The notes: a model not told the origin generated them from the sequence alone. 64,000 bases of DNA from Paraburkholderia tuberum STM678 (GCF_902833905.1 NZ_CADFGP010000009.1:1-64000); one strand, 5' to 3'; shown: positions 44,813 to 54,398, counted from the first letter of the stretch. Made by a program: numbers and translations.

Positions 44813-46417
44813 TCAGCCGCGCTCGCCGAGCAGCGCCGAGCGGCCGAGCAGCGCGAACAGCAGCCCCGACGCGCACAGCGAGATGCCGGTCAGCAGCGCC
44901 GCATACGGCGCGGCAGCGGCGAACGCCATCGTCGACGTGTCGGCCCACACCTGGGTCGCCAGCGTTTGCGTGTCGAGCGGCGACAGCAGCAGCGTCGCGT
45001 TCAGTTCGGTGACGACCGAGATGAACACCATCGCCGCGGCAGCGCCGAGCCCGGGGCCCGCGAGCGGCAGCACGACGCGCACGAGCGTCTGCGTCCAGTC
45101 AAGGCCGAGCGCGCGCGCGGTTTCCTCGAGGCGCGGCTGCGCCTGCATGAATGCCGCGCGCACGCTGACGAGCGCGACCGGCATGAACAGGATCGCGTAG
45201 GCGACGATCAGCAGCGTCGCGCTTTGATAGAGCGGCTGCAGCGCATGCACGGCGAGCGAGACGATCGCGAGCGCAATCACGAGCCCCGGCACGCCCTGCG
45301 CGAGAAACACGGTGCGCTCGAACAGCGTCGCGAAACGCGTCGGATAACGCACCAGCAGAAACGCGAGCGGCACCACGAGCAACGTGGTCAGCGCGGCGGC
45401 CGCGAGGCCGAAACCCAGCGACGAACACGTCGCGTTCCACAGCAGTTCGGGCGATACGTCGGCCGGCGTCACGGCGGCCGCGCCCGGCTGCGTGAGCCAG
45501 AAGCCGATCATGCCGAGCGGTACGCCGAGCGTCGCAAGCGTCAGCAGCGCAAAGCCCGCGACGACGAGCCAGCGCCACCCGCCGAGCTCGTAGCGCAACA
45601 CCGCGCGGCGCGTGCCGCGATCGACGCGCTCATAGCGCGCTGCACCGCGCACGCGAAACTCGAACGCAAGCACGACGAGGCAGATCACGATCAGCAGACA
45701 CGCGAGCAGCGATGCACCGCCGCCGTCGAAGCTGGTGCGATATTCCGCGTAGATCTGCGTGGTGAACGTATGAAAGCGCAGCAGCGTGAACGCGCCGAAT
45801 TCCGATAGCACGCCGAGCGCGACGAGCAGCATGCCGCCCAGCAGCGCCGGCCGCAGTTGCGGCAGCACGACGCGCGCGAAACTCGTCCAGCGGTTGCAGC
45901 CGAGTGCGCGCGCGCTTTCTTCGAGTGCCGGGTCCATGCCGCGCAGCGCGGCGGCGACCGGCAGATAGACGAGCGGAAAATACGCGCAGGTCAAGACCAG
46001 CAACGCGCCGTTGAAGTCCTGCAAGTCCTCGCTCAAGGACACCCACGCATAGCTCGAAATGAAGGCCGGCATCGCGAGCGGCGCGGCGCACAGCACGGCC
46101 CACGCGCGCCGTCCGGGAAGATGCGTGCGCTCGACGAACCACGCGGCGGCCGTGCCGATCACCGCGCAAACGAGGGTAGTCGTGACGGTGATCAACACCG
46201 TATTGACGAGCAGCTCGCCGACGAGGGGCCGCCAGATCAGATCGAGCGCGTCGCCGATGCCGAAGCTCGCCGCGCGCCAGAACGTAAACGCAATCGGCAG
46301 CAGCACCAGCGAAGCGCTGAGTGCTGCCGCCGCAAAAAGGCTGCGCGGCGCGCGCGTCCGGCCGCGCGCCGGGGCTGGGGGGACAGCCGGCGGACCGGCT
46401 GACAGTGCTTCGCTCAT
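44813..46417 (-). CDS. fbpB: iron ABC transporter permease (two fused domains)
   Basis: 534 aa with about twelve membrane segments forming two binding-protein-dependent transport domains in tandem, as in FbpB/SfuB. EAA-like loops appear in each half: ESARALGCNRWTSFARVVLPQLRP and ETARALGLDWTQTLVRVVLPLAGP. It starts directly after the fbpA stop, so the two are coupled. Specificity for Fe3+ is inferred from the binding protein and the neighbouring DyP peroxidase. Confidence 0.9.
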   Translation of the reverse strand: MSEALSAGPPAVPPAPARGRTRAPRSLFAAAALSASLVLLPIAFTFWRAASFGIGDALDLIWRPLVGELLVNTVLITVTTTLVCAVIGTAAAWFVERTHLPGRRAWAVLCAAPLAMPAFISSYAWVSLSEDLQDFNGALLVLTCAYFPLVYLPVAAALRGMDPALEESARALGCNRWTSFARVVLPQLRPALLGGMLLVALGVLSEFGAFTLLRFHTFTTQIYAEYRTSFDGGGASLLACLLIVICLVVLAFEFRVRGAARYERVDRGTRRAVLRYELGGWRWLVVAGFALLTLATLGVPLGMIGFWLTQPGAAAVTPADVSPELLWNATCSSLGFGLAAAALTTLLVVPLAFLLVRYPTRFATLFERTVFLAQGVPGLVIALAIVSLAVHALQPLYQSATLLIVAYAILFMPVALVSVRAAFMQAQPRLEETARALGLDWTQTLVRVVLPLAGPGLGAAAAMVFISVVTELNATLLLSPLDTQTLATQVWADTSTMAFAAAAPYAALLTGISLCASGLLFALLGRSALLGERG

Positions 46418-47449
46418 TTACAGCAGGCCTGCCTGACGTAGCAGCTTGCCGGCCTGGCTATCGTCGCCGAGCTGCTGGATCGTCAGCGTGGGCGGAGTCA
46501 GTTCGGCAAACGGCTTGAGGATCGGGTCCGGCGCGACACCCGCGTGCAGCGGATATTCGAACATCACGTGGCTGTTGGCCATCAGCTGCTGTGCGCGTTC
46601 GCTGACCAGATAGGCGAGAAACTTCTGCGCGCCGTCCGCGTTGTGCGCGGACTTCAGCACGCCCGCGCCCGATACGTTGACGAGCGCACCGGCGTCGCCG
46701 TGGCCGAAGTGATAGATCGCGCTGCGGGTTTTCGCATCGCCGATTTCCGCATGCAGACGCGCCCAGTAGTAGTTGTTGATCAGACCGGCCGCGACCCCGC
46801 CGCGATTGACCGCGGCGACCACGCCTTCGTCATCGTCGAAGATCTGCGAGTTGGCTTTGAGACCCTTCAGCCACGCGAGCGTCTGCTCTTCACCCTTCAG
46901 GGCCAGCACCGCGCTAACGAGAGGCAGGAAGTCGGCGTCGCTCGGCGCGATGCCGACCTTGCCTTTCCATTCAGGCTTCGCGAGGTCGAGCACCGATTGC
47001 GGCAGTTGCGATGGCTGCAGCTTCGTCGTGTTGTATGCGAGCACGCTCTCGCGCGCGGTCACGGCGACCCATACACCGCTTGGCGAATTGAAACGTGCCG
47101 GCACCGCGCGGAGCGTTGCTTCGTCGACCTTCGCGAGCAGACCCTTTTCCTCGAGCAGCATCAGCTCCGGCGAGTTCTCCGTGAAGTACACGTCGGCGGG
47201 CGAGGCCGCGCCTTCCGCGACGATCTGCGCGGCGAGCGCCGGGCCTTCGCCGTTGCGCACTTTCACCGAGATGCCCGACTGCTTTTCGAAGTCCTTCGCG
47301 AGCAGATTGACGACCTGCTCGTGCTGCGCGTTGTACAGCGTGATCGACGCCGAGTGAGCCGCCGACGGCATCGTCGCGAGCGCGGTGAGCGACAGCGCGG
47401 CCATGCTGCCGAGCGCGCGCAGACGGGTGGCAAACCAGGAATGAGCCAT
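46418..47449 (-). CDS. fbpA: periplasmic Fe(3+)-binding protein
   Basis: 343 aa from ATG 47449. A Sec signal peptide ends near AHSA (residue 33). The mature fold is a type 2 periplasmic binding protein of the FbpA/FutA group: ASITLYNAQHEQVVNLLAKDFEKQSG at the N-terminus and GLINNYYWARLHAE, whose paired tyrosines are the conserved iron ligands. It delivers Fe3+ to the permease encoded immediately downstream. It follows the DyP peroxidase by 71 bp. Confidence 0.9.
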   Translation of the reverse strand: MAHSWFATRLRALGSMAALSLTALATMPSAAHSASITLYNAQHEQVVNLLAKDFEKQSGISVKVRNGEGPALAAQIVAEGAASPADVYFTENSPELMLLEEKGLLAKVDEATLRAVPARFNSPSGVWVAVTARESVLAYNTTKLQPSQLPQSVLDLAKPEWKGKVGIAPSDADFLPLVSAVLALKGEEQTLAWLKGLKANSQIFDDDEGVVAAVNRGGVAAGLINNYYWARLHAEIGDAKTRSAIYHFGHGDAGALVNVSGAGVLKSAHNADGAQKFLAYLVSERAQQLMANSHVMFEYPLHAGVAPDPILKPFAELTPPTLTIQQLGDDSQAGKLLRQAGLL

Positions 47450-47520
47450 GTTGCAGAAGTCCGTTTTGATTGTGTTGAGTGAGCCAGGCGCTGCACGCCC
47501 GGCGTGCTTCATTTGCTGCA

Positions 47521-48834
47521 TCACGTCTCGAACAGCCCCGCGCCGACATACGAACCCGGCTTCGCGCCCGGCGGCACGACGAAAATCGCGCTGCCGACGT
47601 GAGTCGTGAACTGGTTCATCATGTCGAACTTCGCGAGCCGGTCGTTGATCGGGATGAAGCCGGTGCGCGGGTCGCTCTGGTGCGCGATGAAAATCAGCCC
47701 CGCGTCGTACTCGGTTTCCTGGCGCCACGGCGGCCAGCGCTCGATATAGAAGTTCGTGCCTTCGTTGTACGAATACGAGCGGCGCAGAATCTGCACGCCG
47801 TTGTTGCTCGCCGGATTCGACAGACGCACGTGCGAGTTCTCGGGGATCACCGGGTTGCCGTCCTTGTCCTCGGCCTTCAGATCCACCGCGTCGAATTCAT
47901 GCTTGCTGCCGATCGGCGCGCCGCTGTACTTATGGCGGCCGAACACCTGTTCCTGGAAACCGAGCTCGGTGTTGTCCCAGTGTTCGAGCGTGATGCGGAT
48001 GCGGCGCACGACCGTGTAGGTGCCGCCTTCCATCCACGGCGCGTCGTCGGTGGCGCGAGCCCACACGAACTGGTTCATCAGCTCAGGCTTCGCGGTCGAC
48101 GGATTGTTGGTGCCGTCCTTGAAGCCCATCAGGTTGCGCGGCGTCTGAGCGCGCGGACCGGACAGAAAACCGGCCTGGCCCCAGCGCATCGCGGCGACGC
48201 CGTAGGCACGGCGCGTCAGTTGGCGTACCGCGTGAAACGCAACCTGCGCGTCGTTCGCGCACGCCTGGATGAACAGGTCGCCGCCGGTCTTCTCCTTGAT
48301 CAGTTGATCGCCGTTGAAGCGCGGCAAATCGACGAGCGCGGCGGGGCGGCGCGACGCGAGCCCGTAGCGGTCCTTGCCGTCCTTCGTGAAGAGGCCGGGG
48401 CCGAAGCCGAACGTGACGGTCAGACCGTTCGGGCCGAGGCCCAGCACGTCGCCGGAATCGGGGGCGGCCCGGTCGCCGCCGTCGTCGCCGGCGGGCAGCG
48501 CGAAGGCCGTGCCGCCTTGCGTCAGGCGCGCGGCTGCTTCGGTCCACGTGCGCAGCAGGGCGATCACTTCGTCGCGCTTGTCGGTGGTCAGATCGAGCGC
48601 GGCGACGTAGGTGTGGCTCTGCTGCGGCGTGACGATGCCGCCTTGATGCGGACCGTAGAACGGCTCGGCCGCGAACTGCGGATCGGCGTTCTGGGCGCTA
48701 TGCGCGGGCGCCTTCGCGAGCGCGGGCGGCGAGGTCGCGAGGCCCGCGCCGAGACTCGCGCCGGCGGCGACCGCCGCGCCCCCCGCCTTCAGGAAGCCGC
48801 GTCGTGACGGCCGTGGGGGGTGATCGTTTGTCAT
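47521..48834 (-). CDS. efeB: Tat-exported DyP-type peroxidase/deferrochelatase
   Basis: 437 aa. The N-terminus has a twin-arginine signal (SRRGFLKAGG) followed by a hydrophobic Ala-rich stretch ending near PPALAKAPA. The DyP signature GFKDGTNNP (around residue 237) supplies the catalytic Asp, and the proximal heme His and RRSYSYNEG arginines follow. EfeB releases iron from heme or assists ferrous oxidation in the periplasm. The usual partners EfeU and EfeO are absent; instead an FbpABC system follows, suggesting this enzyme feeds iron to that transporter. Confidence 0.92.
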   Translation of the reverse strand: MTNDHPPRPSRRGFLKAGGAAVAAGASLGAGLATSPPALAKAPAHSAQNADPQFAAEPFYGPHQGGIVTPQQSHTYVAALDLTTDKRDEVIALLRTWTEAAARLTQGGTAFALPAGDDGGDRAAPDSGDVLGLGPNGLTVTFGFGPGLFTKDGKDRYGLASRRPAALVDLPRFNGDQLIKEKTGGDLFIQACANDAQVAFHAVRQLTRRAYGVAAMRWGQAGFLSGPRAQTPRNLMGFKDGTNNPSTAKPELMNQFVWARATDDAPWMEGGTYTVVRRIRITLEHWDNTELGFQEQVFGRHKYSGAPIGSKHEFDAVDLKAEDKDGNPVIPENSHVRLSNPASNNGVQILRRSYSYNEGTNFYIERWPPWRQETEYDAGLIFIAHQSDPRTGFIPINDRLAKFDMMNQFTTHVGSAIFVVPPGAKPGSYVGAGLFET

Positions 48835-48871
48835 GGTCAGTTCACCTTCTTGAAACCTGCGTGGGTGCCGC

Positions 48872-50023
48872 CTACTTCGCGAGCACCAGTGTGTTCACGT
48901 CGTCTTCGACGTAGTAGAAGCCGTCGCCTTCCGGCGTCATCGCGATACCGAACAGGTCGCCGTTGCCGGGGGGCGATTGCGCCTTGTCGGTATCGATCCA
49001 GCGTGCGTACAGCTGCTTGCCGGTCGCCGGATCGATCTCGACGACCTGGCCGTTCAACGCGTTGGTCACCAGCAGGTGGCCATTGGGCGCGGTGACCATC
49101 GCGAGCGGACGATGCAGCAGGCCGTCGGCGGTCAACTGGCGGCCGACGCCCGCGCTGCTGTCGCGCGTGAGCGGATCGTCGATCTCGGTGATGCGGTTGC
49201 CGATCGCGTCGGACACGTACAGCAGTTTCTGATCGGCCGACAGCGCGAGGCCGGTCGGCCCGACGAGGAACACGCCCTTGTCGGCCTGCGCGCCGAAGCC
49301 GCTGCCGATCACGGTTTCCTGCTTCACGACGGGCGGCTTGCCTGCCGGCACGTCGAGGTCGAGGCGCAGCACGGTGGCCTGCTTGAACACGGGCGGATTG
49401 CCTTGCGCGTCGCCGACGCCGAAGCCCGCGTTGCTGACGAACAGCGTTGCGCTCGTGCCGTTGTCGACGACCGCCATGTTGCCCCACGGATCGTTGATGT
49501 TCGGCGTCGAGATCGTCGACGCGATCTTGCCTTGCGGGTCGATCACGATCAGGCAGCCAGCGCCCTTGGTGCCGGTCGTGCCGTCGTTGCTCGGCGTGCT
49601 GCCGACGATCACCCAGCCCGACTTCAGCATCGTCATCGCGGTCGACAGGCCGATGCCGCCCGGGCATTCCTTCAGATCGCGCGGCACGGTCGCGAACACC
49701 GTCATCTGTCTGGTGTCCGGGTGATAGTTGATGATCGTGCTGCCGGTGCCCTGCAGGTTCGTCGAGTTGTTGAAGTTGCCGACCAGCACGTCGCCTTTCT
49801 TCACGGTGCCCGCGCTGACCGGCGCGACCACGAGCGCGTACGGATTCTGGTCGCCGTTATCCGGCACGGTGTTGATCAGCGTCGTGTGATGCTTGATCGT
49901 TTCAAGGAAGCCTTGCGGCTCAGCCTGCGCGCTGGCGGCCATCGTGAGAGCGGCGGCGCCGGCCATCGCGGCGAGCAGGGCTCGCGCGGCGCGCGCCGCA
50001 AGCTTGCGCGTGAGTTGATTCAC
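48872..50023 (-). CDS. exported NHL/beta-propeller protein of the iron cluster
   Basis: 383 aa from GTG 50023, chosen because a perfect GGAGG lies just upstream. A signal peptide ends near AQA (residue 33). The mature protein is a run of about six beta-propeller blades, visible as repeats like YALVVAPVSAGTVKKGDVLVGNF, TGLALSADQKLLYVSDAIGNRITEID and NGHLLVTNALNGQVVEIDPATG. No enzyme motif is seen. It lies between a porin and the DyP peroxidase on the same strand, so a role in handling iron or iron chelates in the periplasm is likely but unproven. Confidence 0.82.
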   Translation of the reverse strand: MNQLTRKLAARAARALLAAMAGAAALTMAASAQAEPQGFLETIKHHTTLINTVPDNGDQNPYALVVAPVSAGTVKKGDVLVGNFNNSTNLQGTGSTIINYHPDTRQMTVFATVPRDLKECPGGIGLSTAMTMLKSGWVIVGSTPSNDGTTGTKGAGCLIVIDPQGKIASTISTPNINDPWGNMAVVDNGTSATLFVSNAGFGVGDAQGNPPVFKQATVLRLDLDVPAGKPPVVKQETVIGSGFGAQADKGVFLVGPTGLALSADQKLLYVSDAIGNRITEIDDPLTRDSSAGVGRQLTADGLLHRPLAMVTAPNGHLLVTNALNGQVVEIDPATGKQLYARWIDTDKAQSPPGNGDLFGIAMTPEGDGFYYVEDDVNTLVLAK

Positions 50024-50147
50024 GATTGGGCCTCCGTGCGGGTGCACAAAGCGGGAGTGGCGGTGACGATAGAAAGCATGGGAAGTGCTGGTCCGGTTGC
50101 GTGGGGTGGCATGTGCTTGCGAGGATGAAAGCGCGCGGCGGGCGGCG

Positions 50148-51671
50148 TCAGAAGTTGATATTGGTCCGCATACCGACGACGAAGGTGTTGCGCAGCGGCT
50201 GCGTCGGGTCGTTCGGGTTCTGGCCCGCACCGGCGTTGAACGTGTATTGCGCGTCGGCCTGCAACTGCCACCACGGATTGACCTGGTACTGGTAGGTCGC
50301 CTCGAGCGTGGTTTCGCTGGTGCGCACGCCGTAGGGGCTGCCGTTGAATGCCAGGAAGTCCTTGTCGAGTCCGTTCACGTGACTGCCGACCTTGATGTAG
50401 GTCAGCGCGAGACCGGCGCTGTCGTTGTCACGGCCCTTGAACGGCGCCTTCAGCACGACGCCGAGGTTGGCCGCGACTTGCACGAGGTTGCGGTCGCCCG
50501 GCGCGCCCATCACGCGCGCGAACACGCCGAGACTGCGTGGTTCGTCGGAGTCGGGGCGCCACACCATCTGATCGGCGACCGCATAGAAGCTGTAGTTGCC
50601 GCTGTGATTCGCGGGAATGCCGGTCGACGCCGGATTCGCGAGCGACAGCCCCATGTTGTCGTAGCGCTGATCGGCGAACTTGTTGGTGTTGTACCAGACG
50701 CCGAGCTTGTAGGTGCCCGGCAGACCGCCGCCGCCCATGCCGACCATTTCGCCTTCGGCCGGCTGGTTGATCGAGTACTGCAACTCGCCGATCCACAACG
50801 CGCCGTTATGCAGGTTGAAGTTCGTGCCGCTCATGTTGTCCGGGTCGTTGCCGAGCGGGTCGCCCGAATACACGCCGGCAAGCGCGGTCAACGAAGGGGT
50901 GATCTGGCCGCGCACGCGCACGCCGAGACCCGCGAGCGGATAGGCGGGACCGCCCGACGGCATGTCGTACGAGGGCAGCGCGGGCCAGCCGAACATCGTG
51001 TTGAGGAACAGGGCCGCATACGTGCTCGTGATGAATTCCTGGTCGAGACTCTGCTGACCGATCTTCACGTCCACGCGTTTGTTCAGGAACGACTGCTGAT
51101 ACCAGAGCTCCCACAGACGCGTCGCGTCGTCGGCCTCGATGCCGCTCGCGGTATTCAACGTGCCGAGCTTGTTCGCGCTCAGGTTCGCGCCGTGAATTTG
51201 CAGTGCGCTGACGTTGAAGAGGCCGCCCGGCAGGCCGAACGCCTTTTGCGTATCCATCTGCAAGGTCGCGGTGGTCAGGCCGTCGTAGTCGACGCCGCGC
51301 GCGAGACCGCCGCGCAGATTGGCCAGCACTTCGCTGGTTTCGGTCAGCGTGAAGGTCATGCCGTACTTGCCGAGCCACGGACGCAGGCCGCCCATGTCGC
51401 CGAGCAATTGCTGGCGGTTCCAGAGGCCCGTCCACTGGTCGGTTTGCGTCGCCTGAATGTTCAGGTCGGCCTCGGGCGCTTCCGGGTTCGCATCGGGATT
51501 GGCTTCGGCCAGCGCCGCATGGCCGGTCAACGAGGCACACGCGAAGGCCGTGCACAGTGCGACGCGCCGCATCGAAGGCAAACGCGTACGATGAGTTGCG
51601 CCGGGACCTGCGCAAGCGTCGCAAACCGGACGCGCATTGGCACGCGATCCATTGAGTTGGGCGAACTTCAT
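50148..51671 (-). CDS. OprB-family outer-membrane porin of the iron cluster
   Basis: About 507 aa from ATG 51671 (AAGGAT upstream). A second possible start at 51572 opens a compact signal peptide (MRRVALCTAFACASLTGHAALA). The mature protein is rich in Gly/Asn/aromatics with beta-barrel blocks such as KLGVWYNTNKFADQRYDN and LGVRVRGQITPSLTALAGVYSG, and ends in Phe (GMRTNINF), as outer-membrane proteins do. OprB proteins normally pass sugars; position behind a Fur-like box suggests this one passes an iron chelate. It is the first gene of the cluster. Confidence 0.87.
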   Translation of the reverse strand: MKFAQLNGSRANARPVCDACAGPGATHRTRLPSMRRVALCTAFACASLTGHAALAEANPDANPEAPEADLNIQATQTDQWTGLWNRQQLLGDMGGLRPWLGKYGMTFTLTETSEVLANLRGGLARGVDYDGLTTATLQMDTQKAFGLPGGLFNVSALQIHGANLSANKLGTLNTASGIEADDATRLWELWYQQSFLNKRVDVKIGQQSLDQEFITSTYAALFLNTMFGWPALPSYDMPSGGPAYPLAGLGVRVRGQITPSLTALAGVYSGDPLGNDPDNMSGTNFNLHNGALWIGELQYSINQPAEGEMVGMGGGGLPGTYKLGVWYNTNKFADQRYDNMGLSLANPASTGIPANHSGNYSFYAVADQMVWRPDSDEPRSLGVFARVMGAPGDRNLVQVAANLGVVLKAPFKGRDNDSAGLALTYIKVGSHVNGLDKDFLAFNGSPYGVRTSETTLEATYQYQVNPWWQLQADAQYTFNAGAGQNPNDPTQPLRNTFVVGMRTNINF

Positions 51672-51804
51672 CGAAATCCTTATGAGTGTTGTTTCGATCG
51701 ATGTGATCAATCTGCGACTGCCTGGCGCGACATCGCGTGTTGTCCCAGGCTGCCAAAGCGGCTGATGGCGTGATCGTACGCAGGCGTATTGCGGCAGTCA
51801 ACAC

Positions 51805-51823
51805 AAATGAGAACGATTCGCAA
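51805..51823. promoter_or_regulatory. Fur-box-like inverted repeat
   Basis: TGAGAAC-G-ATTCGCA matches the 7-1-7 Fur pattern (TGATAAT-G-ATTATCA) at 10 of 14 half-site positions, within AAATGAGAACGATTCGCAA. It lies about 135 bp before the porin start, consistent with iron repression of the whole minus-strand cluster. Confidence 0.6.
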
Positions 51824-52000
51824 CAATATTACTGGCATGTAATTCCCGGATTTACGGACTGCGTCTAAACTTTATGAGGACGTAAACAGATATTCATTGG
51901 CGCGTAATGAAAATGTATTGATGTAGTCAGGCCGAACGTGCGAAACGGCGAGGTGTCGAAGCGCACGAGTCACCCCGAAAGTCAAAGTAAGGAGGTAGAG

Positions 52001-52678
52001 ATGGGCAAGCGCATTCTTCTGGTTTCGTTGCTGGTGAGTGGTGGTCTGTTGCTGGGCGGCGCAGCGCACGCGCAGTTGAATCTGAAGCAGTTCGGCATCG
52101 GCGGGGGCGGCGATAGCGCGGCGGGCGCCGGGGCGTCGTCGGGCGGCGTGTCGCAGTTGCTGCAGAGTTACGTGGGCGCGAACCAGCAGGTGCTGAGCGG
52201 ACAGTCGAGCCTCGCGTCGGCGATGGGCATGACGAGTGCCGCCGGCCAGGCGCAGCAGGCGGCGGGGCTGCTCAGCGGCGGCACGCCGTCGGTCAGTCAG
52301 TTGACGCAGGTCGGCAGCACCCAGCAGTCGCTGTCGCAGAAGCTGACCGATGCGTTCGCGAATCATGCAAGTGGCGGCGCGTCTGCGACGCCGGTCAACA
52401 AGGAAGCGTTCACGCAGGGTCTGTCGTCGCTCGGCAAGGGTGTGAGCCAGTATTCGAGCTTGCAGTCGGGGCTCGGCAGCCTCGGTCAGATGAGTCCGTC
52501 GTCGCTGCTGCAATCGGGCCTCAACCCGCAGACCGCGCAAAGCGCTTCGTATATCGCGCAATCGGCGCCGGGGCAGTTGCAGTCGCTGATGTCGACGCTG
52601 AGCTCGGCCGTGCAGTTCGCATCGAGCCACGGCATCACGGTGCCGTCGATCGCGACGTCGGCGTTGAAGGGCTTGTAG
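52001..52678 (+). CDS. secreted Ser/Gly/Gln-rich protein of unknown function
   Basis: 225 aa from ATG 52001, with a perfect AAGGAGG upstream. The signal peptide ends near AHA (residue 24). The mature part is low in charge and Cys-free, with many Ser, Gln, Gly and Leu (SQLLQSYVGANQQVLSGQSSLASAMG, LSSLGKGVSQYSSLQSGLGSLGQM). The spaced small residues and amphipathic helices suggest an extended helical or aggregating periplasmic protein. It stands alone, divergent from the porin cluster. I do not recognise the family. Confidence 0.75.
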   Translation: MGKRILLVSLLVSGGLLLGGAAHAQLNLKQFGIGGGGDSAAGAGASSGGVSQLLQSYVGANQQVLSGQSSLASAMGMTSAAGQAQQAAGLLSGGTPSVSQLTQVGSTQQSLSQKLTDAFANHASGGASATPVNKEAFTQGLSSLGKGVSQYSSLQSGLGSLGQMSPSSLLQSGLNPQTAQSASYIAQSAPGQLQSLMSTLSSAVQFASSHGITVPSIATSALKGL

Positions 52679-52769
52679 GCGCGTTTTCGCTTCGTCCCGC
52701 GCGCGGTCGAGTCAGCGCCGAAAGCCGCTATGACCGCGTCGAACCCGCAACCCAACCGGAATTCCGCCG

Positions 52770-53606
52770 ATGTCCCACACCATCAATCTGGAAAGCTACT
52801 TCGCCCGGATCGGCTATCAGGGCCCGCGCGCCGCCACGCTCGACGTGCTGCGGGCGATTCACCGGCTCCATCCCGCCGCGATCCCGTTCGAGAACCTGAA
52901 CCCGTTGACGCGCCGGCCCGTCAGGCTCGAGCTCGAAGCCGTCGAACGCAAGCTCGTGACCGAAAAGCGCGGTGGCTACTGCTTCGAGCAGAACATTCTG
53001 TTCGCGAACGTGCTGATGCAACTCGGCTTCCGGGTCACGCCGATGCTTGCGCGCGTCGTGTGGGGCCGCGACCCCGGCACGATCTCGCCGCGCACGCATA
53101 TGGTGCTGCGCGTCGATATCGACGGCGACGCATGGATCGCCGACGTCGGCTTCGGCGCCGTGACGCTGACCGCGCCGCTGCGGCTGACCGCCGGCCTCGC
53201 GCAGCCGATTCCGCTCGGCACGTTCCGTCTCGCCGACGCGGGGCGCGACACCGTCTATCTCGAGGTGCTGGCGCCGGACGAGAGCTGGACCCGCGTTTAT
53301 CACGTCGATCTGCGCGCAGTCGAGTGGATCGACTACGAAACCTCGAACTGGTACACGTCGACGTCACCGGATTCGAAGTTCGTTCATAACCTGCTGGCGT
53401 GCCGCGTGTTGCCCGAACTGCACCTCGCGCTATTCAACGATCAGTTCAACGAGCGCGACGCACGAGGGCGGATCGTCAACGAACGGCGCCTCGCGAGCGC
53501 CGCCGAACTCGCCGACTGTCTGCGTGAGCGTTTCGGCTTGAATCTGGAGGACATCGATATCGCCGACGTGTTCGAGCGCGTGCGCACGCGCGATGAGGCC
53601 GCATGA
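52770..53606 (+). CDS. arylamine N-acetyltransferase
   Basis: 278 aa. The complete NAT catalytic triad is present: Cys71 in RGGYCFEQN, His110 in RTHMVLRV and Asp125 in IADVGFG. These enzymes transfer acetyl from acetyl-CoA to arylamines or hydrazines. Length is typical. The stop overlaps the following gene by four bases (ATGA), so it shares an operon with the membrane methyltransferase. Confidence 0.95.
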   Translation: MSHTINLESYFARIGYQGPRAATLDVLRAIHRLHPAAIPFENLNPLTRRPVRLELEAVERKLVTEKRGGYCFEQNILFANVLMQLGFRVTPMLARVVWGRDPGTISPRTHMVLRVDIDGDAWIADVGFGAVTLTAPLRLTAGLAQPIPLGTFRLADAGRDTVYLEVLAPDESWTRVYHVDLRAVEWIDYETSNWYTSTSPDSKFVHNLLACRVLPELHLALFNDQFNERDARGRIVNERRLASAAELADCLRERFGLNLEDIDIADVFERVRTRDEAA

Positions 53607-54310
53607 GCCGACCGCTCGAGGGAGCCGCGATGGTCGCACGTCTGATCCTGCAATCGCTGGCGTGGCTGGTTTTCATGGGCGTGCTGCTGTTCGGCGCGGC
53701 CGGCACGCTCGCGTGGCCGGCAGCGTGGTGGTATCTGTTCGAGCTGGCGGTATTGAGTCTGTGGCTCGGCTTGTGGCTCGCGCGTCATGATCCCGCGCTG
53801 CTCGCGGAGCGGCTCGCGCCGTTCGTGCAGGCGCAGCAGAGCCGCTGGGATCGTGTGTTCATGGCCGCGATCGGGGCCGCGTGGTGCGGCTGGCTGATCC
53901 TGATGGGTTTCGACGCGATGCGGTTTCGCTGGTCCGCGCCGCTGCCGTCGTGGCTCATGGGCCTCGGCGCGTTGTGCGTGTTCCTGTGCATCTTCACGTG
54001 CCGGTTCGTGTTTCGCGCGAACAGCTATGCCGCACCGGTGGTCAAGATTCAGTCGAGTCGCGGGCACAAGGTCGCCGACACCGGGCCCTACGCGTACGTC
54101 CGTCATCCGATGTACGCGGCCGCGCTGGTGTTCTTCGTCGGCACGCCGCTGATGCTCGGCTCGTGGTGGGGGCTCGTGGCGCTGCCCGTGATGGGGTACG
54201 GGATGGGCTGGCGCGCGGTGCGCGAGGAGCGGCTGCTCGCCGGGCAGCTCGACGGCTACACCCAATACATGGCTCGTGTGCGTTACCGTTTCGTGCCGTT
54301 TATCTGGTAG
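53603..54310 (+). CDS. isoprenylcysteine carboxyl methyltransferase/PEMT-like membrane protein
   Basis: 235 aa with five to six membrane segments. The signature DTGPYAYVRHPMYAAALVFF (His in VRHPMY) followed by the EERLL acidic pair near the C-terminus marks the PEMT/ICMT group of SAM-dependent membrane methyltransferases. The bacterial substrate is usually unknown; phospholipids or small hydrophobic compounds are candidates. Coupling to the arylamine acetyltransferase hints at a shared xenobiotic or secondary-metabolite function, though this is not decisive. Confidence 0.85.
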   Translation: MSRPLEGAAMVARLILQSLAWLVFMGVLLFGAAGTLAWPAAWWYLFELAVLSLWLGLWLARHDPALLAERLAPFVQAQQSRWDRVFMAAIGAAWCGWLILMGFDAMRFRWSAPLPSWLMGLGALCVFLCIFTCRFVFRANSYAAPVVKIQSSRGHKVADTGPYAYVRHPMYAAALVFFVGTPLMLGSWWGLVALPVMGYGMGWRAVREERLLAGQLDGYTQYMARVRYRFVPFIW

Positions 54311-54378
54311 CGCGTTCCAGCCGTCTCCCCACCGTCGAACCGGGTAAGATTGGACCCGGCCGTCGGAGAACCGGCCAC

Positions 54379-54398
54379 GGTGTACCTCATGTACCACC
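54379..54398. promoter_or_regulatory. imperfect dyad before the first HutC-type regulator
   Basis: GGTGTAC (54379-54385) and GTACCACC (54391-54398) flank a 5-bp spacer, forming a GTAC-N5-GTAC-centred imperfect palindrome just upstream of the GntR/UTRA gene. GntR-HutC proteins commonly autoregulate through such sites; assignment here is inference. Confidence 0.35.
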
